A DNA stretch of 64,000 nucleotides from Streptomyces poriferorum (lineage in GTDB: Bacteria > Actinomycetota > Actinomycetes > Streptomycetales > Streptomycetaceae), in the NCBI RefSeq assembly GCF_019399235.1, contig NZ_JAELVH010000051.1, forward strand, positions 1-64,000, written 5' to 3'. Of this stretch, positions 1-9,287 are shown piece after piece. The position numbers and the translations under genes were made by a program. The notes beneath the pieces were generated by a model that worked only from the letters and a program-made list of their open reading frames with translations, made no database searches and had not been told where the DNA came from. Position 1 is the stretch's first letter. Each line of letters starts with the position of its first letter.

Positions 1-694
1 CCCCGAGGACGGCCACCGGATCCCCGCCCCGCTCTTCCCGCCCGGCGCCCCCGCCCTGTGGCTGGTGGACGCGGAACGGCAGAGCGGGGACGCACAGCGG
101 CTCGCGCCGGGGATCCTGGATGCCGGCGAACTCGACAGAGCCGCACGCCTGGTCGTCGCTGCCGACCGCAGGTGCTACGTCGCCGCGCACGTGGCCCTGA
201 GGCTGCTGCTCGGGGCACGGCTGGGCGTCGCTCCGGACGCCGTGCGCCTCAGGCGGGAGCCGTGCCCGTCCTGCGGTGGCCCGCACGGCCGTCCCGCGAC
301 CGACGGCGGTGTGCACTTCTCTCTTTCGCACACCCGTGGGGTGGCGTTGCTGGCGTTCGCGGACACGCCCGTGGGAGCGGATGTCGAGCTCGTCCCCAAG
401 CCCGAAACCGTGTCCGAGATAGCCGGTCAGCTGCATCCGGCGGAGTCCCGCGAGCTGGCGGAGCTTCCCGAGGAGCAGCGCCCTGCCGCCTTCGCCCGGG
501 TGTGGACCCGCAAGGAGGCCTACCTGAAGGGCGAGGGCATCGGCCTGGCCGACGGGCTCGCGGCCGAACACGTGGGCACCGGTCCCCGCCCCCGGCCGGG
601 CCCCGCGGGGTGGACGGTCACCGATGTCGGGGTCCCCGCCGGCTATGCGGCGGCGGTGGCGGTGCGCGCGGCGGGGCAGCCGCCCGCCCGCTGA
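1..694 (+). CDS. 4'-phosphopantetheinyl transferase (Sfp type), 5'-truncated by window edge
   Basis: Transfers the phosphopantetheine arm of CoA to carrier proteins of NRPS, PKS or fatty acid synthases. The frame is open from base 2, and the residues before the first internal GTG (base 65) already look like protein, ending in ALWLVDAE, so the true start lies left of the window. Family motifs are visible: FSLSHT, then GADVELV (Mg-binding Asp and Glu), and WTRKEAYLKGEGIGL near the end (the WxxKEA box). The visible 3' part of about 230 codons is close to a whole Sfp-type enzyme. The siderophore genes at 60-64 kb and the type III PKS do not adjoin it, so its partner is unknown. Confidence 0.85.
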   Translation, partial: PEDGHRIPAPLFPPGAPALWLVDAERQSGDAQRLAPGILDAGELDRAARLVVAADRRCYVAAHVALRLLLGARLGVAPDAVRLRREPCPSCGGPHGRPATDGGVHFSLSHTRGVALLAFADTPVGADVELVPKPETVSEIAGQLHPAESRELAELPEEQRPAAFARVWTRKEAYLKGEGIGLADGLAAEHVGTGPRPRPGPAGWTVTDVGVPAGYAAAVAVRAAGQPPAR

Positions 695-758
695 GGCGAA
701 CGGCGAAAATGACGGGGCGGGCAGATCGCATTGACCGACCGATACGGAGGAGTGGCAG

Positions 759-2399
<1,641 letters not shown>

Positions 2400-2405
2400 C
2401 AGAAG

Positions 2406-2442
2406 CCGTCTCCCCCCGCACGGCCGGTGCGGGGGGAGACGG
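2406..2442 (+). terminator. Hairpin terminator after pgm
   Basis: A perfect 16-bp stem (CCGTCTCCCCCCGCAC with its complement) encloses a 5-base loop just after the pgm stop. Streptomyces terminators often lack a long U-run, as here. Confidence 0.8.
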
Positions 2443-2510
2443 TCCGGCTCCTCCCCCGCACACCGCCGACTGATCGGGCACATAACCGTACCGGTCGATA
2501 GAATTCGGGC

Positions 2511-4862
2511 ATGGGAGAGCCGCCGGTCGCACCGACTGCACCCGAACTCGTGCTCGAAACCGACGCAGGACCCACGGTGATGAGTCCGGGCCGGGAGTAC
2601 CACGTCGGACGCGACCCCTTGAGCGACATCGTGATCGACGACGTCCGGGTCTCGTGGCACCACGCGGTGCTCAGGGCGCCGGACGGCCGCTGGTCGATCG
2701 AGGACGAGGGCAGCACGAACGGCACCTACACCGATGGCCGGCGGATCCATGAATCGGACGTCGGACCCGGCACTCTCCTGCGTTTCGGCCATCCGGAGGA
2801 CGGCCCGCAGGCCGTGCTGAAGGTCCGGCCCGCACCTGCGCCGACGCCCTCACCGGACCGCCCGTCTGCCGTCTCCGTGCCCGCCGCGACCGGCACCTTC
2901 CGGCAGCCGACCACCGTGAGACCGCTGCCGTCCCGCACGATCCGGATCGGCCGCGGATCCGGGAACGACCTGGTCGTCGACGACCTGAGCGTCTCCCGCC
3001 GCCATGCCGAACTGCTGGCCCATACGGACGGCACGTACGAGATCGTCGACCTCGGCTCGCACAACGGGACCTTCCTCAACGGTCAGCCGGCCGACCGCGC
3101 ACCTGTCTCCGCCGGAGACATCGTCGGCATCGGCCACTCCGCCTTCTGCCTGGTCGGGGACACGCTGCAGGAGTTCGTCGACACCGGTGAGGTGTCGCTC
3201 GACGTCCAGGACCTGGCGGTCACCGTCGACAGGGGACGCAAGACACTGCTCGACCACGTGGCTTTCCCGGTGGGCCAGAAGTGCCTGCTGGGCGTGGTGG
3301 GGCCCAGTGGTGCGGGCAAGTCCACACTCCTGAACGCCCTGACCGGACTGCGCCCGGCCGACGAGGGGACCGTCCTCTACGACGGCCGCGATCTCTACCA
3401 CGACTACGCCGAACTGCGCCAGCGCATCGGCCTGGTACCGCAGGACGACATCCTGCACGCCCAGTTGACCGTGCGCAGAGCCCTCGGCTACGCGGCGGAG
3501 CTCCGCTTCCCGCAGGACACCGCCAAGGCCGAACGCCAGGAACGCGTCACCGAGGTGGTGCGCGAGCTCGGACTCGAACAGCGCGCGGGCCAGCCGATCC
3601 ACAGTCTCTCCGGAGGCCAGCGCAAACGGGTGAGCGTGGCCCTGGAGCTGCTGACGAAGCCGTCGCTGCTCTTTCTCGACGAGCCGACGTCGGGTCTCGA
3701 CCCCGGCATGGACCGCTCGGTCATGCACATGTTGCGCGGGCTCGCCGACGACGGCCGCACGGTCATCGTCGTCACGCACAGCGTCCTGAGCCTGGACGTG
3801 TGCGACCGGCTGCTGGTCCTCGCGCCGGGTGGGAAGATCGCCTACTACGGTCCGCCCGGGGACGCGCTGGCCTTCTTCGGATTCGCCGAGTGGCCGGAGG
3901 CGTTCGAGGCCTTCGAGAACGACCGCGACCGTCCCTGGGCCGAGGAGTTCGCCGCCTCCCCCTTCCACCGGCAGTACATCGCCAACGCCAGTTCGCAGCC
4001 CCGGCTGCCGCACGCCGCGGCCGCGGAGGTCGCTCCGCCGCCCAAGACCCGCAGCTGGGGTGCGCAACTGCGGACCCTCGTACGGCGGTACGCGGCCGCG
4101 CTCGGCGCCGACCGGACGTTCCTCGTCATCATGATCGCGCTGCCGTTCGTGATGGGCGCCATGACACGGGCCCTGGCCGGAGGCAAGCTGACCCAGGAGA
4201 CGGCGATGAACGCGCTGCTCATCCTGTGTGTCGGCGGCGTCCTGACCGGCGCCGCCAACGCGGTCCGGGAACTGGTCAAGGAACGGGTGATCTACCAGCG
4301 GGAGAGAGCCGTCGGCCTGTCCAGATCCGCGTATCTGATGTCCAAGGTCGTGGTGCTGGGCACCATCACAGTGCTCCAGGCCGTCGTGCTGACGCTGGTC
4401 GGTCTCGTGGGCGTCGATCTCAACGCCCCTGGCGGGAAAGGGGTACTGCTGCCGCCACTGGTCGAAATCACCCTGACGGTGGCGCTGTTGTCCTTCACCG
4501 CGATGATGCTGGGCCTGCTGGTGTCCGCGCTGGTGCGCAAGGAGGAGGTCACCATGCCCCTCCTGGTGCTGCTCGCGATCGTCCAGGTCGTCTTCTGCGG
4601 CGCGCTGCTGAAGCTGCACGGGGTGCCCGGTATCGAGCAGCTGTCCTGGCTGATCCCCTCCCGCTGGGCGCTGGGCGCCATGGCGGGGACGATCGGCCTG
4701 GCGAGGATCGTGCCCGGGAAGCTGACCGCGGACCCCCTGTTCGAGCACTCCGCCGGGATCTGGCTCCTCGACATGGGAATGCTGGTGGTGCTCTCCGTCG
4801 TCTTCGGATTCGCGGTGGCCCGGCTCCTGCGCCGGCACGAGCCCGCCATCATGCGGAAGTAG
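2511..4862 (+). CDS. FHA-domain ABC transporter (ATPase fused to ABC-2 permease)
   Basis: A half-transporter with two phosphothreonine-reading FHA domains, an ATPase and a membrane exporter domain in one chain. FHA1 (about residues 28-80) has GRD, SWHH and STNGTY. FHA2 (about 145-195) has GRGSGND, SRRH and HNGTF, so both keep the ligand-binding Arg, Ser, His and Asn. The ATPase follows: Walker A GPSGAGKS near 264, signature LSGGQRKR near 366, Walker B LLFLDEPTSGLDP near 385. Six or so hydrophobic segments fill residues 535-775. The order matches M. tuberculosis Rv1747. A kinase gene lies two genes downstream, so phosphorylation-dependent control is likely. The substrate is unknown. The ATG is at 2511; a possible -10 element, TAGAAT, lies about 12 bases upstream, so the leader would be short. 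Confidence 0.93.
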   Translation: MGEPPVAPTAPELVLETDAGPTVMSPGREYHVGRDPLSDIVIDDVRVSWHHAVLRAPDGRWSIEDEGSTNGTYTDGRRIHESDVGPGTLLRFGHPEDGPQAVLKVRPAPAPTPSPDRPSAVSVPAATGTFRQPTTVRPLPSRTIRIGRGSGNDLVVDDLSVSRRHAELLAHTDGTYEIVDLGSHNGTFLNGQPADRAPVSAGDIVGIGHSAFCLVGDTLQEFVDTGEVSLDVQDLAVTVDRGRKTLLDHVAFPVGQKCLLGVVGPSGAGKSTLLNALTGLRPADEGTVLYDGRDLYHDYAELRQRIGLVPQDDILHAQLTVRRALGYAAELRFPQDTAKAERQERVTEVVRELGLEQRAGQPIHSLSGGQRKRVSVALELLTKPSLLFLDEPTSGLDPGMDRSVMHMLRGLADDGRTVIVVTHSVLSLDVCDRLLVLAPGGKIAYYGPPGDALAFFGFAEWPEAFEAFENDRDRPWAEEFAASPFHRQYIANASSQPRLPHAAAAEVAPPPKTRSWGAQLRTLVRRYAAALGADRTFLVIMIALPFVMGAMTRALAGGKLTQETAMNALLILCVGGVLTGAANAVRELVKERVIYQRERAVGLSRSAYLMSKVVVLGTITVLQAVVLTLVGLVGVDLNAPGGKGVLLPPLVEITLTVALLSFTAMMLGLLVSALVRKEEVTMPLLVLLAIVQVVFCGALLKLHGVPGIEQLSWLIPSRWALGAMAGTIGLARIVPGKLTADPLFEHSAGIWLLDMGMLVVLSVVFGFAVARLLRRHEPAIMRK

Positions 4863-4871
4863 GAGCGGCCC

Positions 4872-5453
4872 ATGGAGACCGGCGACTTCCGCCCCACCCA
4901 TGTCGTCCCCCAGGACGGGCTGCCCGCCTGGGAGGCGCCCGACGTGTCCCGGCCCACCGAGCCCCTGGACCCGCTGCTTCCCGTGCAACTGCTCGACCGG
5001 CGCGGCGACTGGGGTCAGGTCCTGTGCGCCAACGGCTGGTCCGCCTGGGTCGACGGCCGGCTGCTCGTGTCCGTACCGCACGACCCGCCGCAGGCCGGAG
5101 CGCCGATGGCCCGCACGGCGGACCCGCGGCCGCTGCTCGCCCGCGTCCAGGAGTCGCTGGACCGTTTCCGCCGGGCATCCGATGAACTCCTCGAAGGCCG
5201 CATCGACGGCGAGACCTTCCGCCGTCGCACCCAGGGGCTGCGGGCCGGAGTGGTCGTCGACGGCGAGGCCGTATGGCTGTTCGACGCGGAGCACGAGCGC
5301 TGGGTGTACACGGACGGGGCCCGGCTGACGACCTACGCGGCCGGGTCCGGACCCGGCCGGCCGAGCAGCGCCCCGGCGGGCGGAACCGGGCCGGAGGCGA
5401 CCCGGCTCGTCGACCCCGGCACGCATCCGCGGACCCGGCCGGGTGACGGGTGA
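4872..5453 (+). CDS. Hypothetical protein between FHA-ABC transporter and kinase (SH3-like segment)
   Basis: A 193-residue soluble protein of unknown function. Residues about 35-68 (VQLLDRRGDWGQVLCANGWSA) resemble a bacterial SH3-like barrel. A second short segment around 120-150 (VVVDGEAVWLFDAEHERWVY) reads like a ligand- or protein-binding strand pair. I see no signal peptide or membrane helix. It starts 9 bases after the transporter stop, and its own stop overlaps the kinase start (GTGATGA), so the three genes are probably one transcript. A role as an adaptor between kinase and transporter is inference from position only. Confidence 0.75.
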   Translation: METGDFRPTHVVPQDGLPAWEAPDVSRPTEPLDPLLPVQLLDRRGDWGQVLCANGWSAWVDGRLLVSVPHDPPQAGAPMARTADPRPLLARVQESLDRFRRASDELLEGRIDGETFRRRTQGLRAGVVVDGEAVWLFDAEHERWVYTDGARLTTYAAGSGPGRPSSAPAGGTGPEATRLVDPGTHPRTRPGDG

Positions 5454-6487
5454 TGGCCGCCGCCACCGGCCCTCCCGACGATTCCGCGCTGCCCACCGGG
5501 CGGCCCTCCGACCTGATCGGCAGGCAGATCGCCGACTACCTGGTGGAGGGCGAGATCGGACGCGGTGGGATGGCCGTCGTCTACCGGGCCAAGGATCTGC
5601 GCCTGGACCGCACGGTCGCCCTCAAACTGCTCGCCCCGGAACTCGCCCGCAACGACACCTTCCGCAAGCGCTTCACCCATGAGTCGCGGGTGGCCGCCGC
5701 GATCGACCACCCGCACATCGTCCCGGTCTTCGAGGCGGGTGAGACCGAGGGCATTCTCTATATCGCCATGCGCTACGTCGCCGGCCAGGATCTGCGCGCC
5801 CTCATCGACCGGCAGGGGCCGCTCCCCCTGGGCACCGCGCTCCGGATCGCCGCCCAGGTGGCGTCCGCGCTCGATGCCGCCCACGATCACGATCTGGTGC
5901 ACCGGGACGTCAAGCCCGGCAACATCCTGGTCGCGGCGGGCACGGACAGCGACCATCCGGAGCACGTGTACCTCACGGACTTCGGCCTCACGAAGAAGTC
6001 GCTGTCACTGACGGGATTCACCTCCGTGGGCCAGTTCGTCGGAACGCTCGACTACGTGGCACCCGAACAGATCTCGGGCCGTCCGGTGGACGGTCGCTGC
6101 GACGTCTACAGCCTCGCGTGCGTCGTGCACGAGACGATGGCCGGCGCCCCGCCGTTCCAGCGCGACGACGACATGGCGCTGCTGTGGGCCCATCAGTTCG
6201 ACCCGCCGCCGGCGCTGACGGGGCTGCGCCCCGATCTTCCGGCCGGCCTCGACACGGTGCTGTCGAAGGCCCTGTCCAAGAGCCCGGACGACCGCTACGA
6301 CTCGTGCCTCCAGTTCGTGGCCGCGCTGCGTGCCGCGGCGCGGGGCGAGGTGGGCGGCGGCCATCCGCCGACGCAGGTGGACCGGAGGATCGGTGCCTGG
6401 CAGTCGGGGCCCGAACCGCCGCCCGCGCCGCCGCGGTGGGCGTTGCCGGTGTTCGGCGGTCAGGGCCTGTCCGACGGATCCGGGTAG
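5450..6487 (+). CDS. Serine/threonine protein kinase
   Basis: A cytosolic Hanks-type kinase. The glycine loop is GEIGRGGMAVVY (about residues 34-45), the ATP-binding Lys lies in TVALKLLAP, the catalytic loop is HRDVKPGN (Asp near 153), the Mg-binding motif is DFGLTKK, and the APEQ motif follows. After the kinase domain there is only a short 45-residue tail with no transmembrane helix, unlike PknB-type receptors. The start is GTG 5450 or ATG 5453, overlapping the previous stop. FHA domains encoded two genes upstream make the transporter the obvious candidate substrate or docking partner. The last 28 bases overlap the tail of the convergent streptophobe gene. Confidence 0.94.
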   Translation: MMAAATGPPDDSALPTGRPSDLIGRQIADYLVEGEIGRGGMAVVYRAKDLRLDRTVALKLLAPELARNDTFRKRFTHESRVAAAIDHPHIVPVFEAGETEGILYIAMRYVAGQDLRALIDRQGPLPLGTALRIAAQVASALDAAHDHDLVHRDVKPGNILVAAGTDSDHPEHVYLTDFGLTKKSLSLTGFTSVGQFVGTLDYVAPEQISGRPVDGRCDVYSLACVVHETMAGAPPFQRDDDMALLWAHQFDPPPALTGLRPDLPAGLDTVLSKALSKSPDDRYDSCLQFVAALRAAARGEVGGGHPPTQVDRRIGAWQSGPEPPPAPPRWALPVFGGQGLSDGSG

Positions 6488-7770
6488 GGCCGGTCCGGAT
6501 CCACCTCACCGTGCCGGTGGACGCGGGAGGCCGGCAGCCCGCCGAGGAAGCCGGTGACGAGCCCCCACAGCACGGCGATTCCCAGCGCACCCCAGAGTCG
6601 CGGTCGAAGCAGCACCTCACCGCCCAGGCCACCACCGAGGTCACCGAGGCCGAGGAGGGACAGCCCGTAGTGAGCCGAGATCCGGACGAGCAGGCACACG
6701 GCGAGCACGGTGAGCGCCAGCGCCACGGCCATGTGCACGGCATGCTGCCAGAGATGCATCCGGGCAGGTGAACGCACGGCCATCAGGAACGCGGCCGCCA
6801 GGGTGAACAACGCGGCGACGACGACGCACCACCAGACGCGGCCGTCCTGCTCGGCGAGCGTGCCGACGTTCAGCGTGGAGAGGTCCGGTGTCCGCAGGAC
6901 GGAGTCCAGTACCTGGGGCATCGGCAGTCCGAACGGCCCGTCCACCTTGCCTTCCCAGGACACCCCGAGGCCCAGGGTGAACACCAGCCAGACGAGGTTG
7001 GGCAGTCCGAGCAGGATCACCGCGAACGTCTCGCCGGGATGCCCGCGGGTCACCACGACGACGAGCGCGATGACCAGCCCCACCAGCACATAGGCGAGCA
7101 GCAGCGCCGCCATCGCGTACGCGGCCGGGCGCACCGATTCCTGGAATCGCACCAGCCGTGCGGGGAGCGGCGCGCCGCGCGAGACGAGCAGGGCCAGGAC
7201 GAGGACGCCGGCCAGCCAGAGCAGGCCGAGGACCAGGGTCAGCGGGATCTCGGCACGGAACCCGACCTGCGGCGACGCGTCGAGCACGTCGCCGATGGCG
7301 CCGCCCGTCGGGTCGGCCGCCGGGACGTCGAAGGTCTGCCGGGCCAGGAGGGACAGCGCGACGAGCACCAGGAGCCACAGCACCGCGATCCGGCCCGCCC
7401 ATCCGGCCAGTTCGCGAGTGGTGGTGACGGCCCGGTGCCGCAGCGGGCGAAGGAATCCGGCGGCGAGGACGAGCGCGCCGGCGAGGGTGACCGAGAGCGG
7501 CAGTGCCGAGATGTCCGCGTGCGTCCTGGCGAGTTCCCCCGCGTTCCCCGACAGGGCGACCGATCCGCCGGCCGCCATGACGACGACGGCCGCGACCACG
7601 CGGGGGAAGGAACCGCCGGGCAGTTCCGCGGCGCCCGCCGCCCACAGTCCGAGGGCGGCGGTGACGCCCATGACCAGCAGCCCGGCGAGAACGGTCAGCA
7701 GGGCGTCGCCCCAGCCGTGCGCGGCCCGCGTCCCCGTACGGTCCCGGCCGTCCGATCCCTGTGTGCTCAC
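6460..7770 (-). CDS. Streptophobe family integral membrane protein
   Basis: A 436-residue protein made largely of hydrophobic segments (about ten to twelve), for example GDALLTVLAGLLVMGVTAALG near the start and a series between residues 185 and 280. The overall pattern matches the Streptomyces-specific streptophobe family, whose biochemical role is not established. It has a short hydrophilic N-terminus rich in Asp, Gly and Arg and an Asp/Pro-rich C-terminus (DPDRPYPDPSDRP). Its 3' end overlaps the convergent kinase gene by 28 bases. It is divergent from the DUF6777 gene at 7912, with about 140 bases between the starts that must hold both promoters. Confidence 0.85.
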   Translation of the reverse strand: MSTQGSDGRDRTGTRAAHGWGDALLTVLAGLLVMGVTAALGLWAAGAAELPGGSFPRVVAAVVVMAAGGSVALSGNAGELARTHADISALPLSVTLAGALVLAAGFLRPLRHRAVTTTRELAGWAGRIAVLWLLVLVALSLLARQTFDVPAADPTGGAIGDVLDASPQVGFRAEIPLTLVLGLLWLAGVLVLALLVSRGAPLPARLVRFQESVRPAAYAMAALLLAYVLVGLVIALVVVVTRGHPGETFAVILLGLPNLVWLVFTLGLGVSWEGKVDGPFGLPMPQVLDSVLRTPDLSTLNVGTLAEQDGRVWWCVVVAALFTLAAAFLMAVRSPARMHLWQHAVHMAVALALTVLAVCLLVRISAHYGLSLLGLGDLGGGLGGEVLLRPRLWGALGIAVLWGLVTGFLGGLPASRVHRHGEVDPDRPYPDPSDRP

Positions 7771-7911
7771 GGCCCCACGCTAGGCAGCCGCGAGGTGCTC
7801 CGCCCCTCGGGTGGGCCGACCGCGTCGGCTTGCGAGCCGCGCCGGTAGTGGGCACACAATGGCTGATACCAGAAGAATTCGGCACCGATCCTGGCGTGGG
7901 AAAGAAGAGCC

Positions 7912-9216
7912 GTGAGTGACCAGCCGCCGTCGTCCGGCCGCCCCACGGGGCCGCCGTCGGGACCGCTTTCGGGTCCTTCCCAGGAGGGCCCCGTCCCGCC
8001 GCCTCCCGAGCGCCCGTCCGGCCCGCCGGCGGGCCCGCCCTCCGGAGGCGGCCATGACGGACCTCCCGGCCCCGGCGGTCCGGGCGAGACCCCCGAGGGC
8101 CCGGGGCACGGCCCCCGCACCCCTTGGTGGCGGTCGGTCCCGAAGGTGGCGACGATCGCGGTCGCGCTGGTGGCGGCAGTGGTGCTGACCGTCGTCCTCA
8201 CCCGGCCGGGCGGGTCGGACCGGGCGGGCGGGGAGGTGTTCCTCGAGGCGGCCGGATCGACCGGTCCCGATCCGTTCACCGGTTCGACCGCACGCAGCAG
8301 CGCCGGGAACGCGACGCCCACCGCCGTACCGAGTCCGGTGGCGAGCGCTTCCCGGACCCGGTCCAACGTCACCCAGGGCGTGGACGGTTCGGCGCCCGGC
8401 CTGTACGGCGGCACCCGCAAGGTCGCCTCCTGCGACGTGGAGAAGCAGATCACCGCCCTTGCGGACCAGCCGGCCAAGAACAAGGCCTTCGCCTCGGTCG
8501 AGGGCATCGACCCGTCCGGCGTCCCGGCGTATCTGCGCGCCCTCACTCCGGTCCAGTTGCGGCTCGACACCCGCGTGACCAACCACGGCTACGAGAACGG
8601 CTCGGCCACGAGCTACCAGGCGGTCCTCCAGGCCGGCACGGCGGTGCTGATCGACGACCGCGGCGTGCCCAGGGTCCGGTGCGCCTGTGGGAACCCCCTG
8701 TTGCCACCGGTCGCGCTGAAGGGAACCCCGCGGCAGAGGGGCGAGGCGTGGCCGGGCTACCGGGCCGGAGACGTCGTGGTGGTGGAGCCCGCCGCACAGC
8801 CGGTGGACGTGTTCGTCATGTTCGACCCCGGCACCGAGGGCTGGTTCGAACGGGACGCCGGCGACACGGGTGACGGCGACAAGAAGACCCACCCGCCCGC
8901 CGACTCGGACGCCTCACGGTGTCCGCCACGGTCCGGCGGCGGTTCGGCCGAGCCCTGCCCCTCGGATCCCTCCTCACGTGCCCCGTCGTCCGGGGAGCCG
9001 TCGTCACCCTCGACGGAGCCCGGTGAGTCGACGGAGCCGCCCCCGCCGCCTCCTTCGTCCGAGGAGCCGCCCCCGTCACCGCCGCCGTCCTCCGAGGAGC
9101 CCCCGCCCACATCGGAGTCGGCCCCGGAGCCCGTGACCCCGCAGACCGGGGAGTCCGAAGCCCCGCCGCCCGCCCCGCCGGCGTCCGGTGACGGGACGGC
9201 GGCCGGGACGGCGTAG
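7912..9216 (+). CDS. DUF6777-type membrane-anchored protein with Pro-rich tails
   Basis: The order is a 75-residue N-terminus rich in Pro, Gly and Ser, one membrane helix (VATIAVALVAAVVLTVVL, about residues 78-95), an extracellular domain (about 100-320) with four cysteines, two of them in RVRCACGNPLLPP, and a C-terminal tail of Pro/Ser/Glu repeats (about 345-434). This is the layout of Streptomyces DUF6777 proteins, for which no function is known to me. The long Pro-rich tails suggest a wall-spanning surface protein. The start is GTG at 7912, close behind the GAAAGAAGAG ribosome site. It is followed by a hairpin shared with the convergent lyase gene. Confidence 0.78.
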   Translation: MSDQPPSSGRPTGPPSGPLSGPSQEGPVPPPPERPSGPPAGPPSGGGHDGPPGPGGPGETPEGPGHGPRTPWWRSVPKVATIAVALVAAVVLTVVLTRPGGSDRAGGEVFLEAAGSTGPDPFTGSTARSSAGNATPTAVPSPVASASRTRSNVTQGVDGSAPGLYGGTRKVASCDVEKQITALADQPAKNKAFASVEGIDPSGVPAYLRALTPVQLRLDTRVTNHGYENGSATSYQAVLQAGTAVLIDDRGVPRVRCACGNPLLPPVALKGTPRQRGEAWPGYRAGDVVVVEPAAQPVDVFVMFDPGTEGWFERDAGDTGDGDKKTHPPADSDASRCPPRSGGGSAEPCPSDPSSRAPSSGEPSSPSTEPGESTEPPPPPPSSEEPPPSPPPSSEEPPPTSESAPEPVTPQTGESEAPPPAPPASGDGTAAGTA

Positions 9217-9232
9217 GGCACGGTCCGGGGAT

Positions 9233-9267
9233 CCGTCGGGGCGTCGATACGGCCGACGCCCCGACGG
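9233..9267. terminator. Bidirectional hairpin terminator
   Basis: A perfect 14-bp stem (CCGTCGGGGCGTCG and its complement) with a 7-base loop sits between the convergent DUF6777 and PL11 lyase genes, 17 bases after one stop and about 20 bases after the other. Confidence 0.75.
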
Positions 9268-9287
9268 CGGCGTACCCCGCCGCGGAA

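Noticed and set aside
2850-5426. Long open frame opposite the FHA-ABC transporter
   Set aside because: Antisense shadow; the plus strand has full domain motifs.
8980-9180. GC-rich repeats coding Pro/Ser/Glu tail of the DUF6777 protein
   Set aside because: Low-complexity coding repeat, not a CRISPR or mobile element.
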